NCBI GenBank assembly: GCA_027704905.1
Contig: CM051015.1
Coordinates: forward strand, 20,982,863-21,046,862
Reading direction: 5' to 3'
Length of the DNA stretch: 64,000 nucleotides
From: Muraenolepis orangiensis
Taxonomy: Eukaryota; Chordata; Actinopteri; Gadiformes; Muraenolepididae
Positions 12,401-26,633 of the stretch are shown in pieces (position 1 is the stretch's first letter; each line of letters opens with the position of its first letter). Made by a program: the position numbers and the translations under genes. The notes under the pieces were generated by a model. That model searched no databases, was not told where the DNA came from, and saw nothing but the letters and a program-made list of their open reading frames with translations.

Positions 12401-15400
12401 CTGTCCACACAGCAGAGAACAGACCGTCCACCCACTAGAGAGACCAGATCGTCCACCCAGCAGAGACCAGACCGTCCACCCACTAGAGAGACCAGACCGT
12501 CCACCCACTAGAGACCATAACCGTCCACCCAGCAGAGAGCAGACAGTACACCCAGCAGAGACCAGACCGTTCACCCATTAGAGAGACCAGACCGTACACC
12601 CAGCAGAGAGACCAGACCGTACACCCACTAGAGAGACCAGACCGTCCACCTAGCAGAGAGACCAGACTGTACACCCACTAGAGAGACCAGACCGTACACC
12701 CAGCAGAGAGACCAGACCGTACACCCACTAGAGAGACCAGACAGTCCACCCAGCAGAGACCAGACCGTACACCCAGCAGAGAGACCAGACCGTACACCCA
12801 CTAGAGAGACCAGACCGTCCACCTAGCAGAGAGACCAGACTGTACACCCAGCAGAGACCAGACTGTACACCCAGCAGAGAGACCAGACCGTCCACCCACT
12901 AGAAAGACCATAAACGTCCACCCAGCAGAGACCAGACCGATCACCCACTAGAGAGACCAGACCGTCCACCCAGCAGAGACCAGACCGATCACCCACTAGA
13001 GAGACCAGACCGTCCACCCAGCAGAGACCAGACCGTCCACCCACTAGAGAGACCAGACCGTCCACCCACTAGAGACCATAACCGTCCACCCAGCAGAGAC
13101 CAGACCGTCCACCCACTAGAGACCAGACCGTCCACCCACTAGAGACCAGACCGTCCACCCACTAGAGAGACCAAACCGTCCACCCACTAGAGAGACCAAA
13201 CCGTCCACCCACTAGAGACCAGACCGTCCACCCACTAGAGACCATAACCGTCCACCCACTAGAGACCATAACCGTCCACCCACTAGAGACCAGACCGTCC
13301 ACCCACTAGAGAGACCAGACCGTCCACCCAGCAGCGAGACCATAACCGTCCACCCAGCAGAGACCAGACCGTTCACCCAGCAGAGACCAGACCGTTCCAC
13401 CTAGCAGAGACCAGACTGTACACCCAGCAGAGAGACCAGACTGTACACCCAGCAGAGAGACCAGACCGTCCACCCACAAGAGACCATAACCGTCCACCCA
13501 CTAGAGACCATAACTGTACACCCAGTAGAGACAAGACCGACCACACACTAGGAGAGACTAGACCGTCCACCCACTAGAGAGACCAGACCGTCCACCCACT
13601 AGACCATAACCGTCCACCCAGCAGAGACCAGACCATACACCCACTAGAGACCATAACGTCCACCCAGCAGAGACCAGACCGACCACCCAGCAGAGAGACC
13701 AGACCGTCCACCCAGCAGAGACCAGACCGTCCACCTACTAGAGACCATAACCGTCCACCCAGCAGAGACCAGACCGTTCACCCAGCAGAGACCAGACCGT
13801 TCACCCAGCAGAGAGACCAGACCATCCACCCAGCAGAGACCAGACAGTCCACCTAGCAGAGAAACCAGACTGTACACCCAGCAGAGAGACCAGACTGTAC
13901 ACCCAGCAGAGAGACCAGACCGTCCACCCACAAGAGACCATAACCGTCCACCCACTAGAGACCATAACTGTACACCCAGTAGAGACAAGACCGACCACAC
14001 ACTAGGAGAGACTAGACCGTCCACCCACTAGAGAGACCAGACCGTCCACCCACTAGAGACCATAACCGTCCACCCAGCAGAGACCATAACCATCCACCCA
14101 GCAGAGACCAGACCGTACACCCACTAGAGACCATAACGTCCACCCAGCAGAGAGACCAGACCGACCACCCACTAGAGAGACCAGACCGTCCACCCAGCAG
14201 AGACCAGACCGTCCACCTACTAGAGACCATAACCGTCCACCCAGCAGAGACCAGACCGTTCACCCAGCAGAGACCAGACCGTTCACCCAGCAGAGAGACC
14301 AGACTGTACACCCAGCAGAGAGACCAGACTGTCCACCCACAAGAGACCATAACCGTCCACCCAGCAGAGACCAGACCGTCCACCCACTAGAGACCAGACC
14401 GTCCACCAAGGAGAGACCAGACCGTCCACCAAGGAGAGACCAGACCGTCCACCCAGCAGAGACCAGACCGTCCACCCAGCAGAGACCAGACCGTCCACCA
14501 AGCAGAGACCAGACCGTCCACCCAGCAGAGACAAGACCGTCCACCCAGCAGAGACAAGACCGTCCACCCACTAGAGAGACCGGACCCGTCCACCCAGCAG
14601 AGACCAGACCGTCCACCCACTAGAGACCAGACCGTCCACCCACTAGAGACCAGACCGTCCACCCACTAGAGACCAGACCGTCCACCCACTAGAGACCAGA
14701 CCGTCCACCCACTAGAGACCAGACCGTCCACCCACTAGAGACCAGACCGTCCACCCACTAGAGACCAGACCGTCCACCCACTAGAGACCAGACCGTCCAC
14801 CCACTAGAGACCAGACCGTCCACCCACTAGAGACCAGACCGTCCACCCACTAGAGACCAGACCGTCCACCCACTAGAGACCAGACCGTCCACCCACTAGA
14901 GACCAGACCGTCCACCCACTAGAGACCAGACCGTCCACCCACTAGAGACCAGACTGTCCACCCACTAGAGACCAGACTGTCCACCCACTAGAGACCAGAC
15001 TGTCCACCCACTAGAGACCAGACTGTCCACCCACTAGAGACCAGACTGTCCACCCACTAGAGACCAGACTGTCCACCCACTAGAGACCAGACTGTCCACC
15101 CACTAGAGACCAGACTGTCCACCCACTAGAGACCAGACTGTCCACCCACTAGAGACCAGACCGTCCACCCACTAGAGACCAGACCGTCCACCCACTAGTG
15201 AGACCAGACCGTCCACCCACTAGAGAGACCAGACCGTCCACCCACTAGAGAGACCAGACTGTCCACCCACTAGAGAGACCAGACTGTCCACCCACTACAG
15301 AGACCAGACTGTCCACCCACTACAGAGACCAGAATGTCCACCCACTAGAGACCAGACTGTCCACCCACTAGAGAGACCAGACCATCCACCCACTAGAGAG

Positions 15401-18400
15401 ACCAGACGTCCACCCACTAGAGACCATAACTGTCCACCCAGCAGAGACCAGACCGTCCACCCAGCAGAGACCAGACCTTCCACCCACTAGAGACCATAAC
15501 CGTCCACCCAGCAGAGACCAGACCGTCCACCCACTAGAGAGACCAGACAGTCCACCCACTAGAGACCATAACCGTCCACCCAGCAGAGACCAGACTGTCC
15601 ACCCAGCAGAGAGACCAGACCATCCACCCAGCAGAGAGACCAGACCGTCCACCTAGCAGAGAGACCAGAGTGTACACCCAGCAGAGAGACCAGACTGTCC
15701 ACCCAGCAGAGAGACCAGACTGTCCACCCAGCAGAGAGCAGACAGTACGCCCAGCAGAGACCAGACCGTCCACCCACTAGAGAGACCAGATCGTCCACCC
15801 ACTAGAGAGACCAGATCGTCCACCCACTAGAGAGACCAGACCGTCCACCCACTAGAGAGACCAGACCGTCCACCCACTAGAGACCATAACCGTCCACCCA
15901 GCAGAGAGCAGACAGTACACCCAGCAGAGACCAGACCGTTCACCCTCTAGAGAGACCAGACCGTCCACCCACTAGAGACCATAACCGTCCACCCAGCAGA
16001 GACCAGACCGTCCACCCAGCAGAGAGACAAGACCATCCACCCACTAGTGACCATAACCATCCACCCAGCAGAGACCAGACCGTCCACCCAGCAGAGAGAT
16101 CAGACCGTCCACCCACTAGAGACCATAACCATCCACCCAGCAGAGACCAGACCGTCCACCCACTAGAGAGACCAGACCGTCCACCCACTAGAGACCATAA
16201 CCATCCACCCAGCAGAGACCAGACCGTCCACCCAGCAGAGACCAGACCATCCACCCAGCAGAGAGACCAGACCGTCCACCTAGCAGAGAGACCAGACTGT
16301 CCACCCAGCAGAGAGACCAGACTGTACACCCAGCAGAGAGACCAGACTGTACACCCAGCAGAGACCAGACTGTACGCCCAGCAGAGACCAGATCGTCCAC
16401 CCAGCAGAGACCAGACGACCACCCACTAGAGACCAGACCGTCCACCCACTACAGACCATAACCGTCCACCCAGCAGAGAGCAAACCGTCCACCCACTAGA
16501 GAGACCAGACCGTCCACCCAGCAGAGACCAGACCGTCCACCCACTAGAGAGACCAGACCGTCCACCCACTAGAGACCATAACCGTCCACCCAGCAGAGAT
16601 CAGGCAATCCACCCAGCAGAGAGACCAGACCGTTCACCCACTAGAGCGACCAGACTGTACACCCAGCAGAGAGACCAGACTGTACACCCAGCAGAGACCA
16701 GACTGTACACCAAGCAGAGAGACCAGACTGTACACCCAGCAGAGACCAGACTGTACACCCAGCAGAGAGACCAGACCATCCACCAGCAGAGACCAGACTG
16801 TACACCCAGCAGAGAGAACAGACTATCCAACCAGCAGAGAGACCAGACCAACCACCTAGCAGAGAGACAAGACCGTCCATCCAGCAGATAGACTGAACAA
16901 CCAGCAGAGAGACCAGACTATCCACCCAGCAGAGAGACCAGACCAAACACCCAGCAGAAAGACCAGACCGTACACCCATCAGTAAGACCAGCCCGTACAC
17001 CCAGCAGAGAGACCAGACTATACACCCAGCAGAGAGACCAGACCCATGTGATAGACATACCCATGTGATTTCTCCGCACCCTGACAGACTCTGCAGCTTG
17101 GCGATCATCTTCTCCGCGGCGGCCTTCTTCCCTCCCTTTTTCGAGTTTCCCATCGCTGTTGAGAAACACACACAGTTCAGTTAAACTGTTCCTATGAGAC
17201 GCCATAAACAAACCGTCCACGGAGGTAGTAATGTCGGAGGTAATGACGTCGACCCTGTCTGTAAGCAAGATAACTCAAAAACCTATGTATTATGTTTTTG
17301 AAGGATTCTTAAGCACTGGGAGATAGGGCAAAAGGGGATTTATACTGAGGCCCCTCTAGTTAATAATTTCTTTGTAATTTATTGGGGCAGGAAGCGGAGA
17401 AGCACCGGTTTCTGAGAGGGACTCCATGCGGCAGGTGACGGTGAACTCCCTCCGGTGCGCCGGTCCCGACTCCATCTGGACGGCGTACTCCGGGAGACGC
17501 CAGCCCCGCTGCATGGCCAGCTCCTAGTGGGGTCAGAACCATACGGGAGACCCGGTCAGAGCGCTTCACGGCGTTTAAACCAAGACTTAAAACCAAGACT
17601 TGGCATTTAAACCTCCTTAATATCCCAAAACATTTTAAGAAACACGGAGCATCATCTCTCCGTGGAGAACGCCAACCCACCATAACTTCAGTCATAAGTG
17701 ATGACATCATTTTGTGAACATTGATTGTTTTGTTTTTTTAAGTATTTGAGTGGAGCCATGGGGTCAACCACCATGAATTATAAACAACAAACTGAATTGT
17801 GTCAGAAACAACAACTTTAATTTGACTATTTGTCTGTTCCTTATTGCCAAGTAGAACATTTGACGTATCATTTCTCTCACCTGCAGAATGCCGACCGAGT
17901 TGGGGTGGTCGCTGGGCTCCGCTGCAACACCGTTGCTTTCAGCTTTAACAGCAGGACACCTGGTGGGCGGGGAACCACAGCGTCAGTGACATGTTTATGT
18001 GAGGACACGTCTCATTGGCGGATCGAGGTGTCAATCAGGAGGAGGGGACTTACCCAGCAGCAGCGGCGGCGCCCATGTTAATCTGCAGGAGGCTCAGGGC
18101 CCCTTCTGCCGCCCGGTGTTTGGCGGCTTTTTTACTAGACCCGTGACCTGGCACACACGAGAGGGACATTTAACACACACACATCTACTTCCAACAGAGG
18201 TCTAAACAGTAAGGTACACTTTACATCACACCACACAACAGTCATTTAGCAGACGCCTTTGTCCAAAGCAACTTACAATAAGGTCAGATAAGATAACTAC
18301 TAGTCACCAGAAGTGCATTTCCTTCCTAAAAATCCTCCATAAGTGACCAGTGCTCAGGTAAAAGTACAATAAGTCAGCTCCCTAGATTTTACACAAAAAG

Positions 18401-19829
18401 TACATCAAACAGGAGCAAGGACAAATTAGTGAAGCTAATAGACCGAGCTAATAAGCAAAAGCTAATAAACAAGCTCTGGCAAACAATAGAGGTAGAGGAA
18501 GGGTCAGGGCAGCGACTCTGATGTCCTGACATCAGCGGGGAGCTCATTCCACCACTGTGGTGCCACAGGCCACAGTGGTGAGAGAGCTGTAGATCGGCAC
18601 TTAAAAGTACTTGCTTACATGCAACACGTAAAACATGCTTCACCATCAACTTCACAGGGTTGGATATGCAGACGTACATGCAGGTGTAATGTACGGGCTC
18701 AGGACGGGCGTGTCAGCCCAGAGAGGGTACCGAGTTCGGTACTTAAGGACGACAGGTACCCCCCCAACCCCAGCTTGACTTGGATCAAAACGAAAAAAAA
18801 CCACGAGTGACTAGTTCTCGGAACACAACACACCTGAGCAGCACACGTCTGCGATGTTGACGTTGAAGATGAAGCTGGGCTGGTGAGCCTCGCCCTCCGC
18901 CACCTCCATGGTGTACACGGGGAGGTTCCCGCTTTTGATGGCGTACTCGTGGAGGATCTGGATGGGAGTTTTGATGTGGCCGGGCCTCTGCGGTTGATGA
19001 GTAACAGTCAAGCTATGAAACACCACGGGATAAATGGGTTACCTGGGGGCTAGGAACACATGGTCTCGTTTCTAGTATGCTTCTTCGTTTTGTTGTGGTC
19101 TACTCATTCATATGGTCGTGTGATACGCAAGTCTAGTCAAGTCAATTATCTTTGTATAGCCCTTAATCACAGCTTCAGTTTCAGAGGGCTGCACGGGGCA
19201 CATATTTACAACACCTCCCTCAAAACACTAGACCCTCAAAGGGCAAGAAAAACTCTTAAGGAGGATCCTCATCCTAATGATGGATCATAAAGGGGGCAGC
19301 ACAGAGTGGGGGTCCCTTCTTCCAGGGATGGTTTAGGAGTGCAGTGGGAGACATAAGTGGCACACAGTGATTTTCACGAAAACATGGTTGTGTGGCTATG
19401 GTGCTGGCTGGTGGACAAGCTGGCAGCCTTCAGCTGGGGCATCCAGGCATGACCATAGCGGCATACCAGACTATAGTTTGTTGAGATATGTGTGGATGTG
19501 TAAAGGTTACATATTGTAAATGAGAAAAGTCGTAGCGTCATGTAATATAGAAAAAAGGGCCATTAAACGGAACTATAACAGTCTGTATTTTGAAAACAGA
19601 CTCTATACCGAGACCAAGATTACACTACATGTGGATGTTACTCTTATCAGCACCAGCACCTGTTGGCTTGGTATGGCCGGCGGTGTTTCCAAGCGCGTAT
19701 TGCGTCACATTATACCATTTAATGTATTAATATAATACCAGATGATTACTAGATGAACACGTGACGTAATACTAACCTCGTGTTTACCGCGGTTCGGTTC
19801 GCCGCTGATTGACATCCGTCCTCAGCCAT
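6468..19829 (-). CDS. prkra: PRKRA / PACT, protein activator of the interferon-induced kinase PKR (complete gene, copy A 5' exons)
   Basis: PACT is a cytoplasmic dsRNA-binding protein that activates PKR and partners Dicer in the RISC-loading complex. Eight exons with consistent phases are readable on the minus strand: 19777-19829 (ATG at 19829), 18834-18985, 18054-18147, 17881-17959, 17406-17523, 17061-17155, 9419-9581 and 6468-6625 (stop 6468-6470). They give 303 codons; human PRKRA has 313. dsRBD1 (about residues 20-95) shows GHIKTPIQILHEYAIKSGN and GSSKKAAKHRAAEGAL. dsRBD2 (about 128-190) shows LQELAMQRGWRLPEYAV and NSKKGGKKAAAEKM. The third, protein-binding dsRBD (about 215-303) shows LLRRSPLSIPNTDYTQML, NGQYQCLVELSTSPATVCHG and GNAQNDAAHSALQYVK. 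Intron 6 is about 7.5 kb, nearly all minisatellite. Exon 1 uses the second AG of a CAGAG acceptor in exon 2. A short alanine run (five Ala) follows dsRBD1. This is the only copy with the dsRBD3 exons adjacent. Confidence 0.93.
7451..8979 (-). mobile_element. Tc1/mariner transposon, 1,529 bp, flanked by TA
   Basis: Both ends carry inverted repeats beginning CAGTGGAGGAAATAATTATT, and the element is flanked by the TA target duplication (7,449-7,450 and 8,980-8,981). The transposase gene is on the minus strand. It inserted into an older LINE fragment, so it is the younger of the two. Confidence 0.95.
7647..8621 (-). pseudogene. Tc1-like transposase, intact frame but catalytically defective
   Basis: The 324-codon frame starts MGKTKELSKDIRDNIV and has the paired-type DNA-binding N-terminus (helix-turn-helix about 10-110) and a DDE catalytic part. 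The first Asp (WSDETKIEIFG) is present. In the second-Asp motif, usually QxDNDPKHT in this family, the sequence reads QHGNDPKHT, so the catalytic Asp is replaced by Gly. The third acidic residue (PDLNPIEHL) is present. Near the C-terminus about 16 residues between IPPDM and ANKGF are missing relative to typical ~340-residue Tc1 transposases. The copy is therefore probably inactive although the frame is open. Confidence 0.9.
9163..9418. other. prkra intron 7, proximal end
   Basis: AT-rich sequence between the LINE tail and the donor of exon 7 (GT at 9,418-9,417 on the minus strand). It contains a short AGCTGGTTGGCAAGCTGG tandem. No gene is seen. Confidence 0.5.
9760..17045. repeat. ~7.3-kb minisatellite in prkra intron 6 (23/25-bp units)
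   Basis: About 300 tandem units alternate between a 23-bp form (CCACCCACTAGAGACCAGAC + CGT) and a 25-bp form (CCACCCAGCAGAGAGACCAG + ACCGT), with ACACCC, CATAACC and TGT variants. A stretch at about 14,600-15,190 is almost perfectly homogeneous 23-mers, whereas 9,760-14,500 and 15,200-17,040 mix both forms in recurring multi-unit blocks. The array abuts the prkra exon-6 donor (17,060). Long minus-strand frames (repeating GLVSxGWTVWSLLGGRS) are a by-product of the repeat and are not called as genes. Confidence 0.95.
18235..18620. repeat. Interspersed teleost repeat in prkra intron 2 (copy A)
   Basis: It starts with CAGTCATTTAGCAGACGCC and TTGTCCAAAGCAACTTACA, the widespread fish sequence that reads AAGTCGCTTTGGA on the other strand. 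It recurs in the duplicate (25,040-25,430), and the same motif appears at 21,800, 28,765 and 48,070-48,130. Non-coding. Confidence 0.6.
19130..19320. repeat. Interspersed repeat in prkra intron 1
   Basis: A sequence around TTTGTATAGCCCTTAATCAC, CAGAGGGCTGCAC and ACCCTCAAAGGGCAAGAAA resembles a common fish SINE/LINE tail. The duplicate lies at 25,935-26,125. No coding potential is seen. Confidence 0.45.
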
Positions 19830-20648
19830 GTTATACGTTATGTGCTATGTTATGTTATATGTCATATACCGGTTAGAGATGGAGAGATATACTGTAGATA
19901 TGCTGTTATGCGTAACTCTCAACGCCACGTATGTGTGTGTGTGTGTGTGCGTGCGTTCGGGCTCTGTGCGTTATTATTGTTTCGCTTTAGACGCTTTTTT
20001 GTACGCACAAATGTTCAGACAATCACAATCCGGTTCGCCACGGGGGTCAGTTCGTGTGTTTCCGTGTGGAGTCCACAGCATGGAAAGAAACGTATCACTG
20101 CCATCTACTGGCCATGCCAGCAACTTTACCATGCATAACACAAGGGCCTAGAGGGCCCTCAGTAGAGCCCCGATTCGTATTCCTTTATTCCCCTAAATAT
20201 CCTTAATTCTTAATTGGCAAACATGTTTGTAACTTTTCCAAAATTATTACACAATATGTACTTTTCTTTTTTTGCCCTTTCTCTGAATTCCTGGATCCAG
20301 ATCCGGATCTGTGCCAAAGTCAACTGTTCCTTGGCCCATGAGCAATCTAACCACCAACTGTTTGAGGTATCTTGCTAACTGACAAACAAAGAAACAGACC
20401 ACTGGGTGAAAACATACATCATATGGAATACATGTTTTATTAAAAGGTATTATCAAAGGTAGGCCTGTAAGATAAACATTATCTTGAAAAAGGTAAGATT
20501 CAAGAAAACTTGATTTGAATGTAAGTCAATATAAATCCACTTGTTTTGTTAATACACATATAACAATGCCATCCATCATTCAAACTACATTCAACATTTA
20601 TTCATTACTTTCTGCATTTCATGCTGGCTCACAGAGCAAAGAAACAAT

Positions 20649-20884
20649 GGCTGAGTCTGAAATTACTCACTTTAGTGAGTTTGTCCCTTCGTCGTGCGGT
20701 CCGAACATATAGTGACAACTATTACCACCGTTAAAGTGCATTCACCATATCCCATCATGCATTGCGCTAAATGAAAAACATTTAATTATGAGACAGGGAT
20801 CCCAAAGTGCTTTAACTTTATAGTCCATAACATTGAACTATTAGAGAGGGAGTAGGGAATGAGGGAAGGAATTTGGACACAGCC
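20649..20884. mobile_element. MITE-like element, copy A
   Basis: The ends are inverted repeats (GGCTGAGTC at left, GGACACAGCC at right) around AT-rich DNA with a single GGGAATGAGGGAAGGA unit. It lies just downstream of the caspase copy A stop codon. The duplicate at 27,452-27,814 is the same insertion with four internal units. No transposase is encoded. Confidence 0.65.
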
Positions 20885-20949
20885 AATATTTGCCATACAT
20901 TGACTATATATGGCACAAGTGGACCAATCAGAACACAGGGTCTGGGTCG

Positions 20950-23132
<2,183 letters not shown>

Positions 23133-23155
23133 CTGGACAATGTCATATAACCTCT

Positions 23156-23680
23156 GACTATCACCCACTAGAGAGACCAGACTGTCCACCCAGCAGAGAC
23201 CAGACTGTCCACCCACTAGAGACCAGACCGTCCACCCACTAGAGAAACCAGACCGTCCACCCACTAGAGACCATAACCGTCCACCCAGCAGAGACCAGAC
23301 CGTCCACCCAGCAGAGAGACCAGACCGTCCACCCAGCCGAGACCAGACCGTCCACCCAGCAGAGACCAGACCGTCCACCCAGCAGAGAGACCAGACCGTC
23401 CACCCAGCAGAGAGACCAGACCTTCCACCTAGCAGAGAGACCAGAATGTACACCCAGCAGAGAGACCAGACTGTACACCCAGCAGAGAGACCCGACTGTA
23501 CACCAAACAGAGAGACCAGACTGTACACCCAGCAGAGACCAGACTGTACACACAGCAGAGAGACAAGACTAACCACCCAGCAGAGAGACAAGACTAACCA
23601 CCCAGCAGAGAGACAAGACTAACAACCCAGCAGAGAGACAAGACTATCCACCCAGCAGAGAGACCAGACCCATGTGATAA
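23156..23680. repeat. Minisatellite remnant at the duplication junction
   Basis: About 21 units of the same 23/25-bp repeat as the 9.76-17.05 kb array fill the space between caspase copy A and prkra exon 6 copy B. The left edge (about 23,145-23,165) passes directly from a unit of the caspase-intron repeat (GTCATATAAC, CTCTGACT) into ATCACCCACTAGAGAGACC, so the joint is minisatellite to minisatellite. Confidence 0.9.
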
Positions 23681-23688
23681 AGACATAC

Positions 23689-26633
23689 CCATGTGATTTC
23701 TCCACACCCTGACAGACTCTGCAGCTTGGCGATCATCTTTTCCGCGGCGGCCTTCTTCCCTGCCATTTTCGAGTTTCCCATCGCTGTTGAGAAACACACA
23801 CACAGTTCAGTTAAACTGTTCCTATGAGACGCCAAAAACAAAACGTCATTACCTCCACCATCGAAGATGGAACGGAGGGGATGTTTTCACCCCTGTTTGT
23901 TTGTCTGTCTGTTAGCAAGATAACTCAAAAAGCTATGTATTCAATTGTACAAAACGTGGTGGTTCGATTATTTATGGGCCAAGGAACAGTCGGTGCACCT
24001 GTTGAGGGTTTAGGTGGAATGCCAATTACAATTCAAGAACACAGAGGAATATCGGGATATGAATCCGGACCCCCGCAGATCCATTTCCGGATGTTTTTGA
24101 AGGATTCTTAAGCATTGGGAGATAGGGCAAAAGGGGATTTATACTGAGGCCCCTCTAGTTAATCATCCTTTGTAATTTCTTGGGGCAGGAAGCGGAGAAG
24201 CACCGGTTTCTGAGAGGGACTCCATGCGGCAGGTGACGGTGAACTCCCTCCGGTGCGCCGGTCCCGACTCCATCTGGACGGCGTACTCCGGGAGACGCCA
24301 GCCCCGCTGCACGGCCAGCTCCTAGTGGGGTCAGAACCACACGGGAGACCCGGTCAGAGCGCTTCACGGCGTTTAAACCAAGACTTAAAACCAAGACTTG
24401 GCATTTAAACCTCCTTAATATCCCAAAACATTTTAAGAAACACGGAGCATCATCTCTCCGTGGCAAACGCCAACCCACCATAACTTCAGTCATAAGTGAT
24501 GACATCATTTTGTGAACATTGATTGTTTTTTTTTAAAGTATTTGAGTGGAGCCATGGGGTCAACCACCATGAATTATAAACAACAAACTGAATTGTGTCA
24601 GAAACAACAACTTTAATTTGACTATTTGTCTGTTCCTTATTGCCAAGTAGAACATTTGACGTATCATTTCTCTCACCTGCAGAATGCCGACCGAGTTGGG
24701 GTGGTCGCTGGGCTCCGCTGCAACACCGTTGCTTTCAGCTTTAACAGCAGGACACCTGGTGGGCGGGGAACCACAGCGTCAGTGACATGTTTATGTGAGG
24801 ACACGTCTCATTGGCAGATCGAGGTGTCAATCAGGAGGAGGGGACTTACCCAGCAGCAGCGGCGGCGGCGGCGGCCATGTTAATCTGCAGGAGGCTCAGG
24901 GCCCCTTCTGCCGCCCGGTGTTTGGCGGCTTTTATACTAGACCCGTGACCTGGCACACACGAGAGGGACATTTAACACACACACACACATCTACTTCCAA
25001 CAGAGGTCTAAACAGTAAGGTACACTTTACATCACACCACACAACAGTCATTTAGCAGACGCCTTTGTCCAAAGCAACTTACAGTAAGGTCAGATAAGAT
25101 AACTACTAGTCAACAGAAGTGCATTTCCTTCCTAAAAATCCTCCATAAGTGACCAGTGCTCAGGTAAAAGTACAATAAGTCAGCTCCCTAGATTTTACAC
25201 AAAAAGTACATCAAACAGGAGCAAGGACAAATTAGTGAAGCTAATAGACCGAGCTAATAAGCAAAAGCTAATAAACAAGCTCTGGCAAACAATAGAGGTA
25301 GAGGAAGGGTCAGGGCAGCGACTCTGATGTCCTGACATCAGCGGGGAGCTCATTCCACCACTGTGGTGCCACAGGCCACAGTGGTGAGAGAGCTGTAGAT
25401 CGGCACTTAAAAGTACTTGCTTACATGCAACACGTAAAACATGCTTCACCATCCACTTCACATGGTTGGATATGCAGACGTACATGCAGGTGTAATGTAC
25501 GGGCTCAGGACGGGCGTGTCAGCCCAGAGAGGGTACCGAGTTCGGTACTTAAGGACGACAGGTACCCCCTCAACCCCAGCTTGACTTGGATCAAAACGAA
25601 AAAACCCACGAGTGACTAGTTCTCGGAACACAACACACCTGAGCAGCACACGTCTGCGATGTTGACGTTGAAGATGAAGCTGGGCTGGTGCGCCTCGCCC
25701 CCCGCCACCTCCATGGTGTACACGGGGAGGTTCCCGCTTTTGATGGCGTACTCGTGGAGGATCTGGATGGGAGTTTTGATGTGGCCGGGCCTCTGCGGTT
25801 GATGAGTAACAGTCAAGCTATGAAACACCACGGGATAAATGGGTTACCTGGGGGCTAGGAACACATGGTCTCGTTTCTAGTATGCTTCTTCGTTTTGTTG
25901 TGGTCTACTCATTCATATGGTCGTGTGATACGCAAGTCTAGTCAAGTCAATTCTCTTTGTATAGCCCTTAATCACAGCTTCAGTTTCAGAGGGCTGCACG
26001 GGGCACATATTTACAACACCTCCCTCAAAACACTAGACCCTCAAAGGGCAAGAAAAACTCTTAAGGAGGATCCTCATCCTAATGATGGATCATAAAGGGG
26101 GCAGCACAGAGTGGGGGGTCCCTTCTTCCAGGGATGGTTTAGGAGTGCAGTGGGAGACATAAGTGGCACACAGTGATTTTCACGAAAACACGACAGTATA
26201 ATAATAAAATGGTTGTGTGGCTATGGTGCTGGCTGGTGGACAAGCTGGCAGCCTTCAGCTGGGGCATCCAGGCATGACCATAGCGGCATACCAGACTATA
26301 GTTTGTTGAGATATGTGTGGATGTGTAAAGGTTACATATTGGAAATGAGAAAAGTCGTAGAGTCATGTAATATAGAAAAAAGGGCCATTAAACGGAACTA
26401 TAACAGTCTGTATTTTGAAAACAGACACTATACCGAGACCAAGATTACACTACATGTGGATGTTACTCTTATCAGCACCAGCACCTGTTGGCTTGGTATG
26501 GCCGGCGGTGTTTCCAAGCGCGTATTGCGTCACATTATAAGATTTAATGTATTAATATAATACTAGATGAACCAACCAACCTCGTGTTTACCGCGGTTCG
26601 GTTCGCCGCTGATTGACATCCGTCCTCAGCCAT
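23689..26633 (-). CDS. PRKRA-like duplicate, exons 1-6 only (dsRBD1 + dsRBD2; copy B, lacks dsRBD3 exons)
   Basis: Six exons match copy A in position and phase: 26581-26633 (ATG at 26633), 25639-25790, 24850-24949, 24677-24755, 24204-24321 and 23689-23783, 199 codons with no stop. The exon-6 donor (TGG|GTATGT) is intact. Exons 7-8 are not next to it; the next exon downstream is caspase copy A. Differences from copy A include Glu to Gly in dsRBD1, Lys to Ile in the first RNA-contact motif (GSSIKAAKH), a longer alanine run (eight Ala) and Met to Val in exon 5. In dsRBD2 there is Lys to Met plus Gly to Ala (NSKMAGKK). Exon-1 donor GTTGGT is weaker than GTTAGT of copy A. Possible products are a fusion to the caspase domain, a full PACT by skipping copy A (14-kb intron, phases match exon 7), or a truncated protein ending about 14 codons into the intron. 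Confidence 0.85.

Noticed and set aside
9760..17045. Dozens of minus-strand frames of 60-180 codons with repeating GLVSxGWTVWSLLGGRS
   Set aside because: They follow from the 23/25-bp repeat lacking stops. They have no splice or start context, no homology, and drift frames with unit length. They lie in prkra intron 6.
9760..17045. CRISPR-like array appearance (regular short repeats)
   Set aside because: Units are contiguous without unique spacers, in a eukaryotic intron; this is a minisatellite.
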